Of a DNA stretch of 64,000 bases, positions 53,209 to 61,590 are shown piece after piece. The position numbers were made by a program, and so were the translations under genes. Numbering within the stretch: the first letter of the stretch is position 1; each line of letters starts with the position of its first letter. The stretch lies in the NCBI GenBank assembly GCA_965199805.1, contig CBDATO010000001.1:3410001-3474000 (forward strand), given 5' to 3'. This DNA comes from DATAZK01 sp965199805 (lineage in GTDB: Bacteria; Actinomycetota; Actinomycetes; Frankiales; Frankiaceae). The notes beneath the pieces were generated by a model. It searched no databases. It worked only from the letters and a program-made list of their open reading frames with translations, and was not told the origin of the DNA.

Positions 53209-54472
53209 ATGATGGAGTACGACGACGGGGTCTACTACGCGAGCGCGAAGGCGCTCGTTAGCGGCCAGATTCCGTACCGTGACTTCACAATCCTGCATCC
53301 GCCGCTGGTGCCGCTGCTGCTAGCACCGTTCGCGGCCGTGGGGTCACTGGCAGGCGACCCGACTGGCCTGCTCCTCGCTCGCTGCGCCGTTGTAGGCGTC
53401 AGCGTGGCGAATCTGTTCCTGTTACGGACCATCGCTTCGCGGTACGTCGGCGCGAAGGCGTCGCTGCTCGCTGCAGGCTTGTATGCGGTGTATCCGAATG
53501 CGGTCGTCGCTGAGCACACTTTCCTGCTCGAGCCGGTCGTCAACGTCTTCGTGCTGCTTGCGTTGTATCTGCTGACGCGACCGGGTGCGCGCAGTGCCGC
53601 CGTCGGTTGGTCAGCGGTGGCGCTGGGGGCGGCGGTGTCGGTCAAGGTCTTCGCCGCTGCGTGGGTCGTCGCGCTCGGCGCCGCGTTGCTGCTGCGCCGT
53701 CAGCCGCGTGATGCGGGGCGCGTGCTGCTTGTGGTGGCGGCGGCGATTGCCGTCCTGTGGGGCCCGTTCGTGTTGCTCGCTCCGCGCGATACCGTGCGCG
53801 ACCTTGTCACCACTCAGCTGAACCGTCCACTGGACGGTGCTAACCGAACGACACGTCTGCTCAACATGGCCGGGGTCGAACCCTTCGTGCACCTGGAGCG
53901 CGCTACAGCCCTCCCCATTGCGGCGGCTGCCTTGGTCGTTCTGGCCTTAGTAGCTCTCGCGGCTCGCCGCGGGTTTGCTGACTTGACTGGGGGGACTCAG
54001 GACGCGGCGCTGTTGTGGTGGGTGTTGTCTCTCGCTTTGCTAGTTTCGGTGACTGCTTTTGCTTTCTCATCCTCCTATTTTCCGCACTACGCCGGTTTTC
54101 TGGCTCCGCCGCTCGCTCTATTGTCGGCGGGCGCCGCGGGATGGGCTTGGCGTGCCGGTCGTCGCACGGGCATCTCCTGCGATGACTCGCCGACTCGTCG
54201 AGGGCTAAATGCCGGTGTCGCCGCGATCGTGGTCGCGGCCGGTCTTTGGTTCAGTTTCGGATCAGTTGATGAGCTGCGGGGCTGGTCGGGCCAGGGCAGC
54301 ATCCGGGAGGCCGCAGCTGCTGGACTTCCGCCGTCGGCCTGTGTGTACAGCGACGCCGCCAGCCTCTCCCTGGCCGCTGACCGCTTCAACGTGCCGACCA
54401 ATCGTTGCCCGGGATGGATCGACGGTAGAGGCGTGGCACTGACGATGGCCCTATCCGCGCACGGACGGACCC
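53209..54472 (+). pseudogene. GT39-like membrane glycosyltransferase, 5' part, broken by IS3
   Basis: Polytopic protein with EYDDGVYYASAKALVSGQIP, a motif with adjacent acidic residues typical of the first loop of PMT/ArnT-like GT-C enzymes, then about ten helices. An ATG at 53066 begins MGVTDLTSRLFAQVAAGRTG with a first helix in another frame; WFLPHVATG-MMEYDDG would join if one base is added near 53160, so the true start probably lies there and the N-terminus is frameshifted. At ...AHGRT the coding sequence stops at the IS3 end; the next codons resume at 55740. Confidence 0.75.
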
Positions 54473-54502
54473 TGGAGTGTTACCGCTTTTGTAGACAGTG
54501 GT

Positions 54503-55416
54503 TTAGGCTGCCAGTTCGGTTAGTTTTCTGAATCCTAGTTCGTATTCTTCGGGTGTCAAGTAGTTGAGTGTGGAGTGCCGGCGTCGGCGGTTGTAGCTGC
54601 CTTCGATCCAGAGGAATGTTTGTTGCCGGACGTCCGTTACGTTGTTCCAGGGCCGGGTGTGGATGAGTTCTTTCTTGTAGGTGGCGAAGAACGATTCTGC
54701 GACTGCGTTGTCGTAGCAGGTGGCTCGTCTGCCCATGGATCGGGTGACGCCATTTTCGGTGCAGAAGTCGGCGAATTGGCGGCTGGTGTATTGGCAGCCG
54801 CGGTCTGAGTGGAATATGACTCCGGCTGGTGGTCGGCGGGTCGCGAGGGCAGCGGTGAGGGCGTCGATGATGAGGCTGGTGCGCATGTGGTTGTCGACGG
54901 CGTAGCCGACGACCTTGCGTGAGTGCAGGTCGATGACGGTGGCGGTGTAGACCCAGCCGCAGACCGTGCGGATGTAGGTGATGTCGCCGACCCAGCGCCG
55001 GTTCATTGCCGGTGCGGTGAAGTCCTGGCCGATCAGGTCCGGTGCCGATACTGGGGCCTGACCTGCGATCGTGGTCCGTCGCCATGGCTTGGGGTGCCGG
55101 CCTTGCAGGCCGGCGACTTTCATTAGCCGCCACACCCGCTTGGGTGAGGTGCGGATGCTGCGGGCTGCCAGTTCGGCCCAGACCCGGCGCACGCCGGGCT
55201 GACCGTCGAGGTCGGTGTGGATCTGGCGGATCAGCCGGGTCAGTTCGGCGTCGCCGCGTGCGCGCAGGCTCGGGCCGGCCGCGAGCCACCGGTAGTAGCC
55301 CTGGCGGGCCACGCCGAGCTGGGCACACATGAAAGCCACCGGATATTGTTTCTCTACCGCCCAGTCCGCGATCGCCGCATATTTTACGGCTGTTCCTTCG
55401 CGAACCAGGTCGCAAC
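54503..55416 (-). CDS. IS3 transposase OrfB (integrase core)
   Basis: The frame is open from the A7 slippery run; the ATG at 55339 gives 278 residues. It includes HTH_21 (GVARQGYYRWLAAGPSLRAR) and the rve DDE core: WVGDITYIRTVCGWVYTATV (first Asp), VIFHSDRGCQYTSRQF (second Asp), MGRRATCYDNAVAESFFATY (Glu), then RRRRHSTLNYLTPEEYE. Probably made as an OrfAB fusion by -1 frameshifting. All catalytic residues are intact, so the element may be mobile. Confidence 0.93.
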
Positions 55417-55671
55417 TTTTTTTGCGAAGTCGCGTTCCATCCGCAGGACCGCGTTCTCTTTCCGGAGCCGTTCGAGCTCGACTCGCTCGTTCACGGAGAG
55501 GTCCGCATCTTCGACATGTCCCGCTTCACGTGCTTTCTTCACCCATTTGCCTAAAGTCATCTCATGGATGCCGATACTTTTCGCGACGTCCGCGATCGAC
55601 CGGCCTGAATCGGTGACGAGGCTAACGGCTTGGTCCTTGTACTCCTGGGTGAAATGACGACGTGTCGCCAT
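55384..55671 (-). CDS. IS3 transposase OrfA
   Basis: 95 residues. Starts ATG 55671. Helix-turn-helix: FTQEYKDQAVSLVTDSGRSI then IADVAKSIGIHEMTLGKWVK. A leucine-zipper-like segment (ERVELERLRKENAVLRMERD) follows. It ends FAKEQP just past an A7 slippery run (T7 at 55417-55423 on the plus strand), where a -1 frameshift gives the OrfAB fusion protein that acts as the transposase. Confidence 0.93.
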   Translation of the reverse strand: MATRRHFTQEYKDQAVSLVTDSGRSIADVAKSIGIHEMTLGKWVKKAREAGHVEDADLSVNERVELERLRKENAVLRMERDFAKKVATWFAKEQP

Positions 55672-55739
55672 GCGATCCCCTCCGCTGATGTCAGCGGCAG
55701 ACTACAACCGGGTGTCTACAAGATCGGGAACGGTCCACC

Positions 55740-55958
55740 CGTGACTTTTATCCCGCCGGCTTCCAGCGGCTCACCGCCTGGCAACAGCAAACACTGAGGC
55801 AGCTTAAGGCCGCCGATGCAGTGCTCACGCGCCAGGACGCCGCGACGCTCGTGGAGTGGACCCCACCTCTTCGGACCTATGTTGTGACGCACTTTCGCCT
55901 CCGCGCAAGCGGCGCCGGGCGGTTCCCCTGGCAGCTATGGACCCGAACATCCAGCTAG
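55740..55958 (+). pseudogene. GT39-like glycosyltransferase, displaced 3' part
   Basis: Directly after the IS3 element the frame CGT-GAC-TTT continues the interrupted gene: RDFYPAGFQRLTAWQQQTLR, then LKAADAVLTRQDAATLVEWT and TYVVTHFRLRASGAG, ending at TAG 55956-55958. This is the C-terminal extracytoplasmic tail expected for a GT39-type protein. With the 53209-54472 part it restores a single gene of about 510 residues. Confidence 0.75.
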
Positions 55959-56224
55959 ATCGCTACCAGCCGTCTGCCGGTGAGCTCGCCGCGCCACCTG
56001 TCCCGCTTGGGCTCGCGGCCCAGTCTCGTTTAACGGGACGGTGAAGAGCCTAGAGATTGCGGCAAATTGGCGGCGCGCAGCTTGCGAGTAAGCGCCCGCG
56101 CTGTTTTCTGCACAGTTTTGCTCGGGCGCAATACACGTCGTGAAAGCTTCTCGTGGCGACCACTTCGAGCTTCGTGGAGACAACAAGCGACAACGGGTGG
56201 CTGATCAGGTAACGGGTCCGTCGA

Positions 56225-57312
56225 GTGACCGAGCCACGCTTGGGCTGCCGTATGTTGCGTGTCGCAGCGTTGAGGCTGCCGGACGGGGAGACGCCGTCGG
56301 GCTGCCCATTAAGCGCTTACGTCCCACTCGGTGTCAGCAATCATTGGACGGTGCCGCACGAGGTGAGTCGGCGCCAACTTGATGCCGCGCTCAAACGAAT
56401 GACGGAAGCGCACGTCCGGTTGGGTCGCGCCGCGCAGTGGACGCCACAGGACGACAGCGCTGCGGGTCGAGTCTGGCAAGCGGCCGCCTCAGATCCGCTG
56501 GCCCGTACCGTCACCGAGGCCGACGCACACGCCTGCGCGCTGACTCAGTCAGCCCTCGAGCACGCTCGCATTGTCGGTGATGGCATCAGCAACTGCAGCC
56601 CATCCCTGCCGCACAGTGTGGGACGAACCGCACTGGAGCACGCTTCGCGTGCGCACCATCAGCTCGACGACCAGGCCGATGATCTCGAACGGGCCTCCAG
56701 GCGACTGAACAAATGGGGGTACGCGATAGAGCAAGGCACCTACCTCCGCTCAGGAATTGTCAGGGCGGGGCATCCCGGGGCGAGGACTATGCCAGATCTC
56801 TCCGAGCAGCTGGCGCTCGTGGAAGCCCGCGCCAACGGCCTGGGACTTGCGATCACCAAAACACGTAAGGGACAGGGGTTTGTCCGCGCTGGTCGCCCCG
56901 GCACGATGGAGCTCGCCGAGACCTACCTCAGCGGGGATGGAGGCGCGGGTGTTCCTGCGTTTCTGTTTCGGCGTCACAGCGCGTTCGCTCATGGCCTTGA
57001 GACGGGCTTGCTCGGCCAAGCCTCCAAAAACGCAGGCCCCGGGGGAGTCAACGTCCTTACCGCTCAGCCGGCACCCGTTCCCGAGGCGGCGTTCGGGCTG
57101 ATGGGTGTGCCTCTCGCGCTAGGCAACGCTCAGGTGCGCTGGCGCGCCGTTTCGGGTGGTCGACCTTCCGGGAGTACGCGCTCGCTAGAGCCGAGCAGGA
57201 CCGCACGCTGGAGATCTGGAGGCACGCAATAAACAGTCACCTTGACCACGTCGCTCCAGAACGACCCAGAACCGGCTTGCTCGCTAGGCGGGCCTGGGAG
57301 CCAGCGGACTAA
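56225..57312 (+). pseudogene. Unknown protein, probable 3' frameshift; upstream partner of a YaaC-like gene
   Basis: The frame from 56225 ends at 57232, but the last 30 residues read badly. From about 57160 the next frame is better: WSTFREYALARAEQDRTLEI then WRHAINSHLDHVAPERPRTG, ending at TAA 57312, so a one-base indel is likely. The N-terminal 150 residues are Ala/Arg/Glu-rich and mostly helical (for example HQLDDQADDLERASRRLNKW). No family recognised. It ends 29 bases before the YaaC-like gene, suggesting an operon. Confidence 0.5.
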
Positions 57313-57341
57313 AGTGTGCGCATTCGGCGTAGGAGGTTGAC

Positions 57342-58343
57342 GTGCCCATCGACGGCCGGTTCTTACGGCTACTGCGAACAACACGGTCGGACCCGCCAGG
57401 CTTAGCGGCAGGGGATAGGTCAAGAGCGCGGCGATACAGCGCCGCCCTCGAACAGTTCCAACAGTTGCTGGAAGCGTCAGCCTCGCTCGGAGTGGCCAGC
57501 CGCCCACTCCCGCTCTTCTACGCTTTAGAGCAGGGAGCGCGTGCCGTTGCCGCTGTCCACATGGAAGTTGCGGGTGGCGCGTTGCAGGGAGGCCATGGTC
57601 TGACCATGCGCGGGTACCAAGCTCCGCTCGGGAGCGCGGTGGTAGCACCTAAAGGCCACGGCACCTACCAAGGGCTGTGCACCTCAATCGAGTCTCCTGC
57701 GTTGAGCGAAGAAGCCGAAGTCGGGGCCCTCTGGGCGTCGTTACCCGAATCATTCGGAGTTCAGCTCGCCGGTGACCATCCGTATGCGCTGCCGGTGACG
57801 GCTGAGCGCGAGCCGATGATGCTTACCCGAAAGATCAAGGCACGAGTGTATGGCTTGCCGGACAACATGGCGGACCGATCAGAGCGCGCCCAAGTACTGG
57901 CAGAGATCTTGCAGCACTATCCCACCTCGAAGGGGTGGCGGTCCTGCATCGACGACGGCGTCGCCGCGTGGGAGACGCCCACCTCGGGCTGGACGGCGCG
58001 CGTCGAATGGGAGTTACAAGAGTCGACCGGCAGCGACGAGGCCCGTAGCGAGCATCTTCTTACTCAAATAGCCCCCAGATCCGACGAACGAGAGCGGGGC
58101 TGGCTGCGGCCAAGCGTCAGCGGCGGTCGCCAGACCCTCGATGATTTGAGCACCTGGTTTCCAGTGTTGTTCGCACTCTCAATGTTCGCACGGTACGAAC
58201 CAGGACGATGGGGCCAATTATTGAACGTCGATTCGAGCCCAGAAGCCGTGACGATCGAAGAGCTATTAGAGAAGGCCATCGGTGCGCTACCGCGGTTGAT
58301 GTTTCACGCAATCACTAGAAACCGTCTCTATTTACCACGTTAG
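57342..58343 (+). CDS. YaaC-like protein
   Basis: 333 residues from GTG 57342, five bases after GGAGG. The YaaC pattern is recognisable: an early helical segment (ASRPLPLFYALEQGARAVAA) followed by GHGLTMRGY, and a C-terminal WFPVLFALSMFARYEPGRW with LLEKAIGALPRLMFHAI, matching the C-terminal four-helix unit of that family. YaaC proteins have no established activity I know of. Paired with the gene before it; the two may form a single unit. Confidence 0.6.
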   Translation: MPIDGRFLRLLRTTRSDPPGLAAGDRSRARRYSAALEQFQQLLEASASLGVASRPLPLFYALEQGARAVAAVHMEVAGGALQGGHGLTMRGYQAPLGSAVVAPKGHGTYQGLCTSIESPALSEEAEVGALWASLPESFGVQLAGDHPYALPVTAEREPMMLTRKIKARVYGLPDNMADRSERAQVLAEILQHYPTSKGWRSCIDDGVAAWETPTSGWTARVEWELQESTGSDEARSEHLLTQIAPRSDERERGWLRPSVSGGRQTLDDLSTWFPVLFALSMFARYEPGRWGQLLNVDSSPEAVTIEELLEKAIGALPRLMFHAITRNRLYLPR

Positions 58344-58450
58344 GCCATCGCCTCGGTCTCAACGATCCCGCCGCCCGCCCTCGCGGACAACGGCAGCGCG
58401 GGCCGCCATCCGGGGAACGCTCGTTGCCTGTCGGCCGAAGTGCGGCCGGT

Positions 58451-58700
58451 CTTGCACCGAAAGCGGTGGAGCAAAGCTGGAGAATTCATCTGCGGGCAAC
58501 GGCGTTCAACTGCGCTCAACGGCAGCCAGCTACACCACTCGTGTGCAGGTAAAGCGGCAGACGCGGCCCTGACCTGCACAGATGGGTGGGTGCCGTCCGT
58601 CCTGGCAGAGCGAGGGTCAACCGAACAGGAAACCGCCTCTGAGCTGCGGTTTTGTAGTTGACCCCCACACCCTTTTGGTGTCGTCGGCAAATGGGGTCAG
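58451..58700. repeat. Dispersed intergenic repeat, copy B
   Basis: The best full partner of copy A (52496-52744): shared segments are CTTGCACC, TGGAGCAAAGCTGGAGAAT, CTGCGGGCAACGGC, CTGACCTGC-CAGA, GCCGTCCGTCCTGGCAGAG, CCTCTGAGCTGCGGTTT and TTGACCCCCACAC. It lies between the YaaC-like gene and the cupin operon, both of which it leaves intact. Confidence 0.7.
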
Positions 58701-58789
58701 CGCCGCTCCCATCAGGTGTCCTTTGACGGCCAGATAACCCTGTTGACGAGGGCTGCAGCGGACAAACACGCTGGAGACCCGTCCCTCCG

Positions 58790-58987
58790 TCACGTCGTCG
58801 GGCCGCCTTGCTGTGCATCTAGCCAGGCGATGGCTTGTCTTCGCAAGTCACGCAAGTCACTGTCATCGGTGACTCGGAGGCGGATCTGACGGCCGGCTGC
58901 ATCCTTTCCGGTCAGCAGGTATGCGCCAGGCGATGTCTCTTCAAGATCGAGCTGATACCTGGTGGGGTCGCGTCCGTCTGCCTTCAT
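58790..58987 (-). CDS. Small hypothetical protein, coupled to cupin gene
   Basis: 65 residues starting at ATG 58987, which overlaps the cupin stop by four bases (ATGA), so it is co-translated. YQLDLEETSPGAYLLTGKDA then RQIRLRVTDDSDLRDLRRQA-IAWLDAQ suggests a small alpha/beta protein. No family recognised. Confidence 0.6.
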   Translation of the reverse strand: MKADGRDPTRYQLDLEETSPGAYLLTGKDAAGRQIRLRVTDDSDLRDLRRQAIAWLDAQQGGPTT

Positions 58988-59355
58988 GCGCGACCGTAAC
59001 GGTCCTCGAGGCGAACGACGTCATCGAGCTGCGTGGTCGAGGCCTCAAGGACCACCGTGTCTTCGAGTGCCGTCATGCGGTGTCGTGTGCCTGGCCGCAA
59101 ATGGACGGACTCACCTGGCAGCAGGTCAAAGGACTCAAGCTCCTCGTCAGTAGCGCCTACCTCGAAGCGAAGCCGGCCGCTCTGCACGGAGACGGTCTCT
59201 TCCTTGACGCGGTGGTACTGCAGTGAGAGGGAGTGACCAGCTTTGATATAAAGCGCCTTACCGCAATACAGACCTGGAGCGATTGCAAACCATTCCTCGT
59301 GACCCCACGGCTTGCCGACCCTGTTGACCGCTGACACCCATCGAGATTTGCCCAT
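58984..59355 (-). CDS. Cupin (mannose-6-phosphate isomerase type II-like)
   Basis: 123 residues from ATG 59355. VGKPWGHEEWFAIAPGLYCG and KALYIKAGHSLSLQYHRVKE match the C-terminal cupin domain of type II phosphomannose isomerases, with the metal-binding pattern SLQYH...E and a second motif PGESVHLRPGTRHRM. As a stand-alone cupin it could isomerise or bind a sugar phosphate, but the substrate is not known. Overlaps the small gene downstream by four bases. Confidence 0.8.
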   Translation of the reverse strand: MGKSRWVSAVNRVGKPWGHEEWFAIAPGLYCGKALYIKAGHSLSLQYHRVKEETVSVQSGRLRFEVGATDEELESFDLLPGESVHLRPGTRHRMTALEDTVVLEASTTQLDDVVRLEDRYGRA

Positions 59356-59586
59356 GCAAGATGCTCGCACGCCCGCTCAGGTGATGAGTCATTCGGCAGC
59401 AGCAGCCGATTTGGCCCCGGACGGTGAGCGGCGCCACGCCAGACACGTCCCGACGCGAGAATGGGCACACCGCCCACCCATCCGGACTCGCTGGCGGCGA
59501 ACGGCAGCCAACTGCGGAACCCGCATGCCGAGTGGTAGCGCATGACGCCGTCCGCGGCGGACAACCGCCTCAGCGCCATGGCAAGG

Positions 59587-60207
59587 TCACGACGGCGAAC
59601 TATTTTGCTTGTCGACGCCCATCGAGGAGGTGTCGTTATGTCGAAAGGTCGCGGCTAACCGGCCGCCGTCTGACGGCGCCAGTACGCGGTGATACGGCCG
59701 GGAGAGGCGCCGACCGCCATAGCCGTCTGCCCGTATAAGAACCAAATCTCCGGGTGTGACTGTCCAGCTGTTTATTATTGAGTAGTTCGGTGGCGGGCCT
59801 AAATGCTCAAGGACGGTCTTCCCGGACACGGTGAAGATCGCGATGAGTGCGACGTTGCGGCTGAAGTCACGGTGGGGGCCGATCCCGGCATCGTCACCGC
59901 GGTACTGCTGAACCACGGCTTCATTGGGGGCCCACCCCGCCGTAGCCGGCAGCCCGGCAACAATGCCCCGCAGTTCGGCGGCGAGAGCAGCGGTAAGTGG
60001 ATAAGCGACAAAGCCGCCGGTGAGGGAGTAGGTCTCATAGCGTTCGCGGACAGACCCCGCCTGCTCCACTCGCGCAAAAGGGCCGGCTGCGAGCTCCGCC
60101 GCCCATTCCTGGGAGGTCGATGCGGACAGGACGCCGGGGCAGTGGACGATGCCAGCTGCTCCGACGGCACGCACGGCACCGGCTATCCGGGCGAGGTCTA
60201 GGTGCAT
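59587..60207 (-). CDS. 2OG-Fe(II) dioxygenase, AlkB-like
   Basis: 206 residues. The iron site is recognisable as HRD in IGPHRDFSRNVAL (His112, Asp114), with the distal His in RPYHRVLAPSD (His173) and the 2-oxoglutarate Arg in GGRLAATFRH. WAPNEAVVQQYRGDDAG just before is the AlkB-type substrate lid. Members act on alkylated nucleic acids or small molecules; the target here is unknown. Start at ATG 60207. It is 46 bases behind the DUF120 gene on the same strand. Confidence 0.8.
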   Translation of the reverse strand: MHLDLARIAGAVRAVGAAGIVHCPGVLSASTSQEWAAELAAGPFARVEQAGSVRERYETYSLTGGFVAYPLTAALAAELRGIVAGLPATAGWAPNEAVVQQYRGDDAGIGPHRDFSRNVALIAIFTVSGKTVLEHLGPPPNYSIINSWTVTPGDLVLIRADGYGGRRLSRPYHRVLAPSDGGRLAATFRHNDTSSMGVDKQNSSPS

Positions 60208-60253
60208 CGGATCACCGCACCCAATCGCTTCACGCAGACAACCTGCGCGCCCG

Positions 60254-60634
60254 TCACGTGTCGGCTTCGTTCACATCGACAACGACCGGATCGCCGTCGT
60301 GCAGGTTCAGGACGGTTCGCAGGTGCACAGGAGCGACAAGCTCGATGATGTCCAGCGCGTGGTCGCCAATGCCGCGGTTGTTCTTATCGGTACGTAGCAC
60401 CCAGCAGGCAACGCCGTTGATGTACGCGGGGAGAAGTCCGACATCGACGCCGACTATTGCTGCGTCAAGAGCGATGTGTGGGCGGTCCATGACCCAAGGT
60501 GCGTCGAGGGTGACGTTGAGGCTGCCGGATACAAGGTCTACGCCTACAGCGGCGGCGTATTGAGCGGCATAACGCGACATCCATGCGGCCAGACTGCCGA
60601 TACCCGGGCAGACGCGGCCGCGGAGGCGTAGCAC
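60254..60634 (-). CDS. DUF120 CTP-dependent riboflavin kinase-like protein
   Basis: 126 residues from GTG 60634. The pattern LRGRVCPGIGSLAAWMSRYA, then SGSLNVTLDAPWVM, then IIELVAPVHLRTVLNLHDGD and PVVVDV matches the archaeal CTP-dependent riboflavin kinase fold (DUF120), with GxG-x4-W, the GTLNV-like element and the LR-x-L-x-L-x-DGD end. If active it would make FMN using CTP. It heads a gene row with the AlkB-like, cupin and small genes. The family is archaeal in most organisms, so its presence here is notable. Confidence 0.7.
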   Translation of the reverse strand: MLRLRGRVCPGIGSLAAWMSRYAAQYAAAVGVDLVSGSLNVTLDAPWVMDRPHIALDAAIVGVDVGLLPAYINGVACWVLRTDKNNRGIGDHALDIIELVAPVHLRTVLNLHDGDPVVVDVNEADT

Positions 60635-61040
60635 AAAGGAACATTACGCCGCCCGTCCAGGCTCACTCCAGTCGCGTCCGACAGCCGTCAACTTCGGTGC
60701 CAAGCATGCGGTGCTGCTGGTCATCCGCTCGAGTGCTCGGCCCGCGGGGCGTGCACAGTGCGAATGGGCGCAGCCCGGATCAACCGAGGCCGCTCCACTC
60801 GTTCGCCAGCCGGCGACCCTTTCTCCGACATTCCGGACCGCGGCTAGGAACCGAGAAGGCAAACCGCTGACGCTGCCACCCCATTGAGGTACGTGAGGTG
60901 GAATGCGCCATTGACCAAACTCGTTGAAGGACAAAACTGAACCGACGCGTCCATCGCTGCCTCGCGATAGGCCTCGTGTGCGGAACTCACTTCAAGCAAC
61001 CCACCGTCGGAGCATTCATCGCCTTCGCCACGATGCCCGG
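60635..61040. other. Intergenic region
   Basis: About 400 bases before the DUF120 gene's start. No gene with support was found. It should contain the promoter of the DUF120-AlkB-cupin row. Confidence 0.4.
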
Positions 61041-61166
61041 CTTGCACCACCCGATCTGGAGCACAGCTGGAGAACGCACCTGCGGGCAACTGCTTCGAAC
61101 GGCGCTCAACGGCAGCGAATAGCACCAGGCACATGCAGCTCAGGGACGAACTGCTGACCTGCGCAG
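61041..61166. repeat. Dispersed intergenic repeat, copy C (partial)
   Basis: Matches only the first half of copies A and B: CTTGCACC, TCTGGAGCACAGCTGGAGAA, CTGCGGGCAAC, GAACGGCGCTCAACGGCAGC and GCTGACCTGCGCAG. At 61167 it passes into an IS3-type transposase fragment, which has replaced the rest. Confidence 0.65.
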
Positions 61167-61320
61167 TTCGACACCATGCTCGAGGCCCAGGTCCTGGCCG
61201 AGGACTGGCGCATCGAGTACATCCCGATCAGACCCCACGGCAGCCTCGGTGGGCGGCCCCCGCCGCGTACTACCAGCAATGGACCGAACAACCAGCACCC
61301 TCACAGCTGGTGGACCCTTG
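61167..61320 (+). pseudogene. IS3-family transposase C-terminal scrap
   Basis: Reads FDTMLEAQVLAEDWRIEY, then RPHGSLGG, then, in the neighbouring frame, AAYYQQWTEQPAPSQLVDP: the C-terminus of an IS3 OrfB-type protein, with a frameshift near 61255. Only about 50 residues remain. Confidence 0.7.
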
Positions 61321-61324
61321 ATGG

Positions 61325-61470
61325 GGGCCCAGTCAACCGGACCGCTGCACTTGCCTCCTGGGTCGCCCACTACGACACTGAACGAGCCCACACCTGACTC
61401 GTCGGCCGCCCTCCGATCAGCCGCCTCGCCGCGTGAACAACGTGTCCGGTCAGAACATCTCTAGCGACGG
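61325..61470 (+). pseudogene. IS481-type transposase C-terminal scrap
   Basis: Reads SWVAHYDTERAHT, stop, LVGRPPISRLAA, stop: the tail typical of IS481-type transposases (HYNTERPH...GRPPISRL). Two stops in frame. It is the last recognisable piece before the IS1380-type element. Confidence 0.65.
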
Positions 61471-61590
61471 AACCGTAACGACAGTTCAGTCCGGTGTGCG
61501 CAATGATCAGGGCACTGCCGCGGGTCCGTGAGTCCCACGACGTTCGAGGTCGAGGTTGCAGAGACGAGCCCAAGCGATATGCCCTATTAG

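Larger units (their letters stand above)
54473..55736 (-). mobile_element. IS3-family element, complete, with 3-bp target duplication
   Basis: Ends TGGAGTGTTACCGCTTTTGT (left) and, inverted, GGACCGTTCCCGATCTTGT (right) share TTGTAGACA and further bases. The duplicated target is ACC: 54470-54472 and 55737-55739. Removing the element and one ACC restores the frame of the interrupted glycosyltransferase gene (…GRT-RDFYPAGF…). The 115-base right end is duplicated at 16697-16810 as a remnant. Confidence 0.9.
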
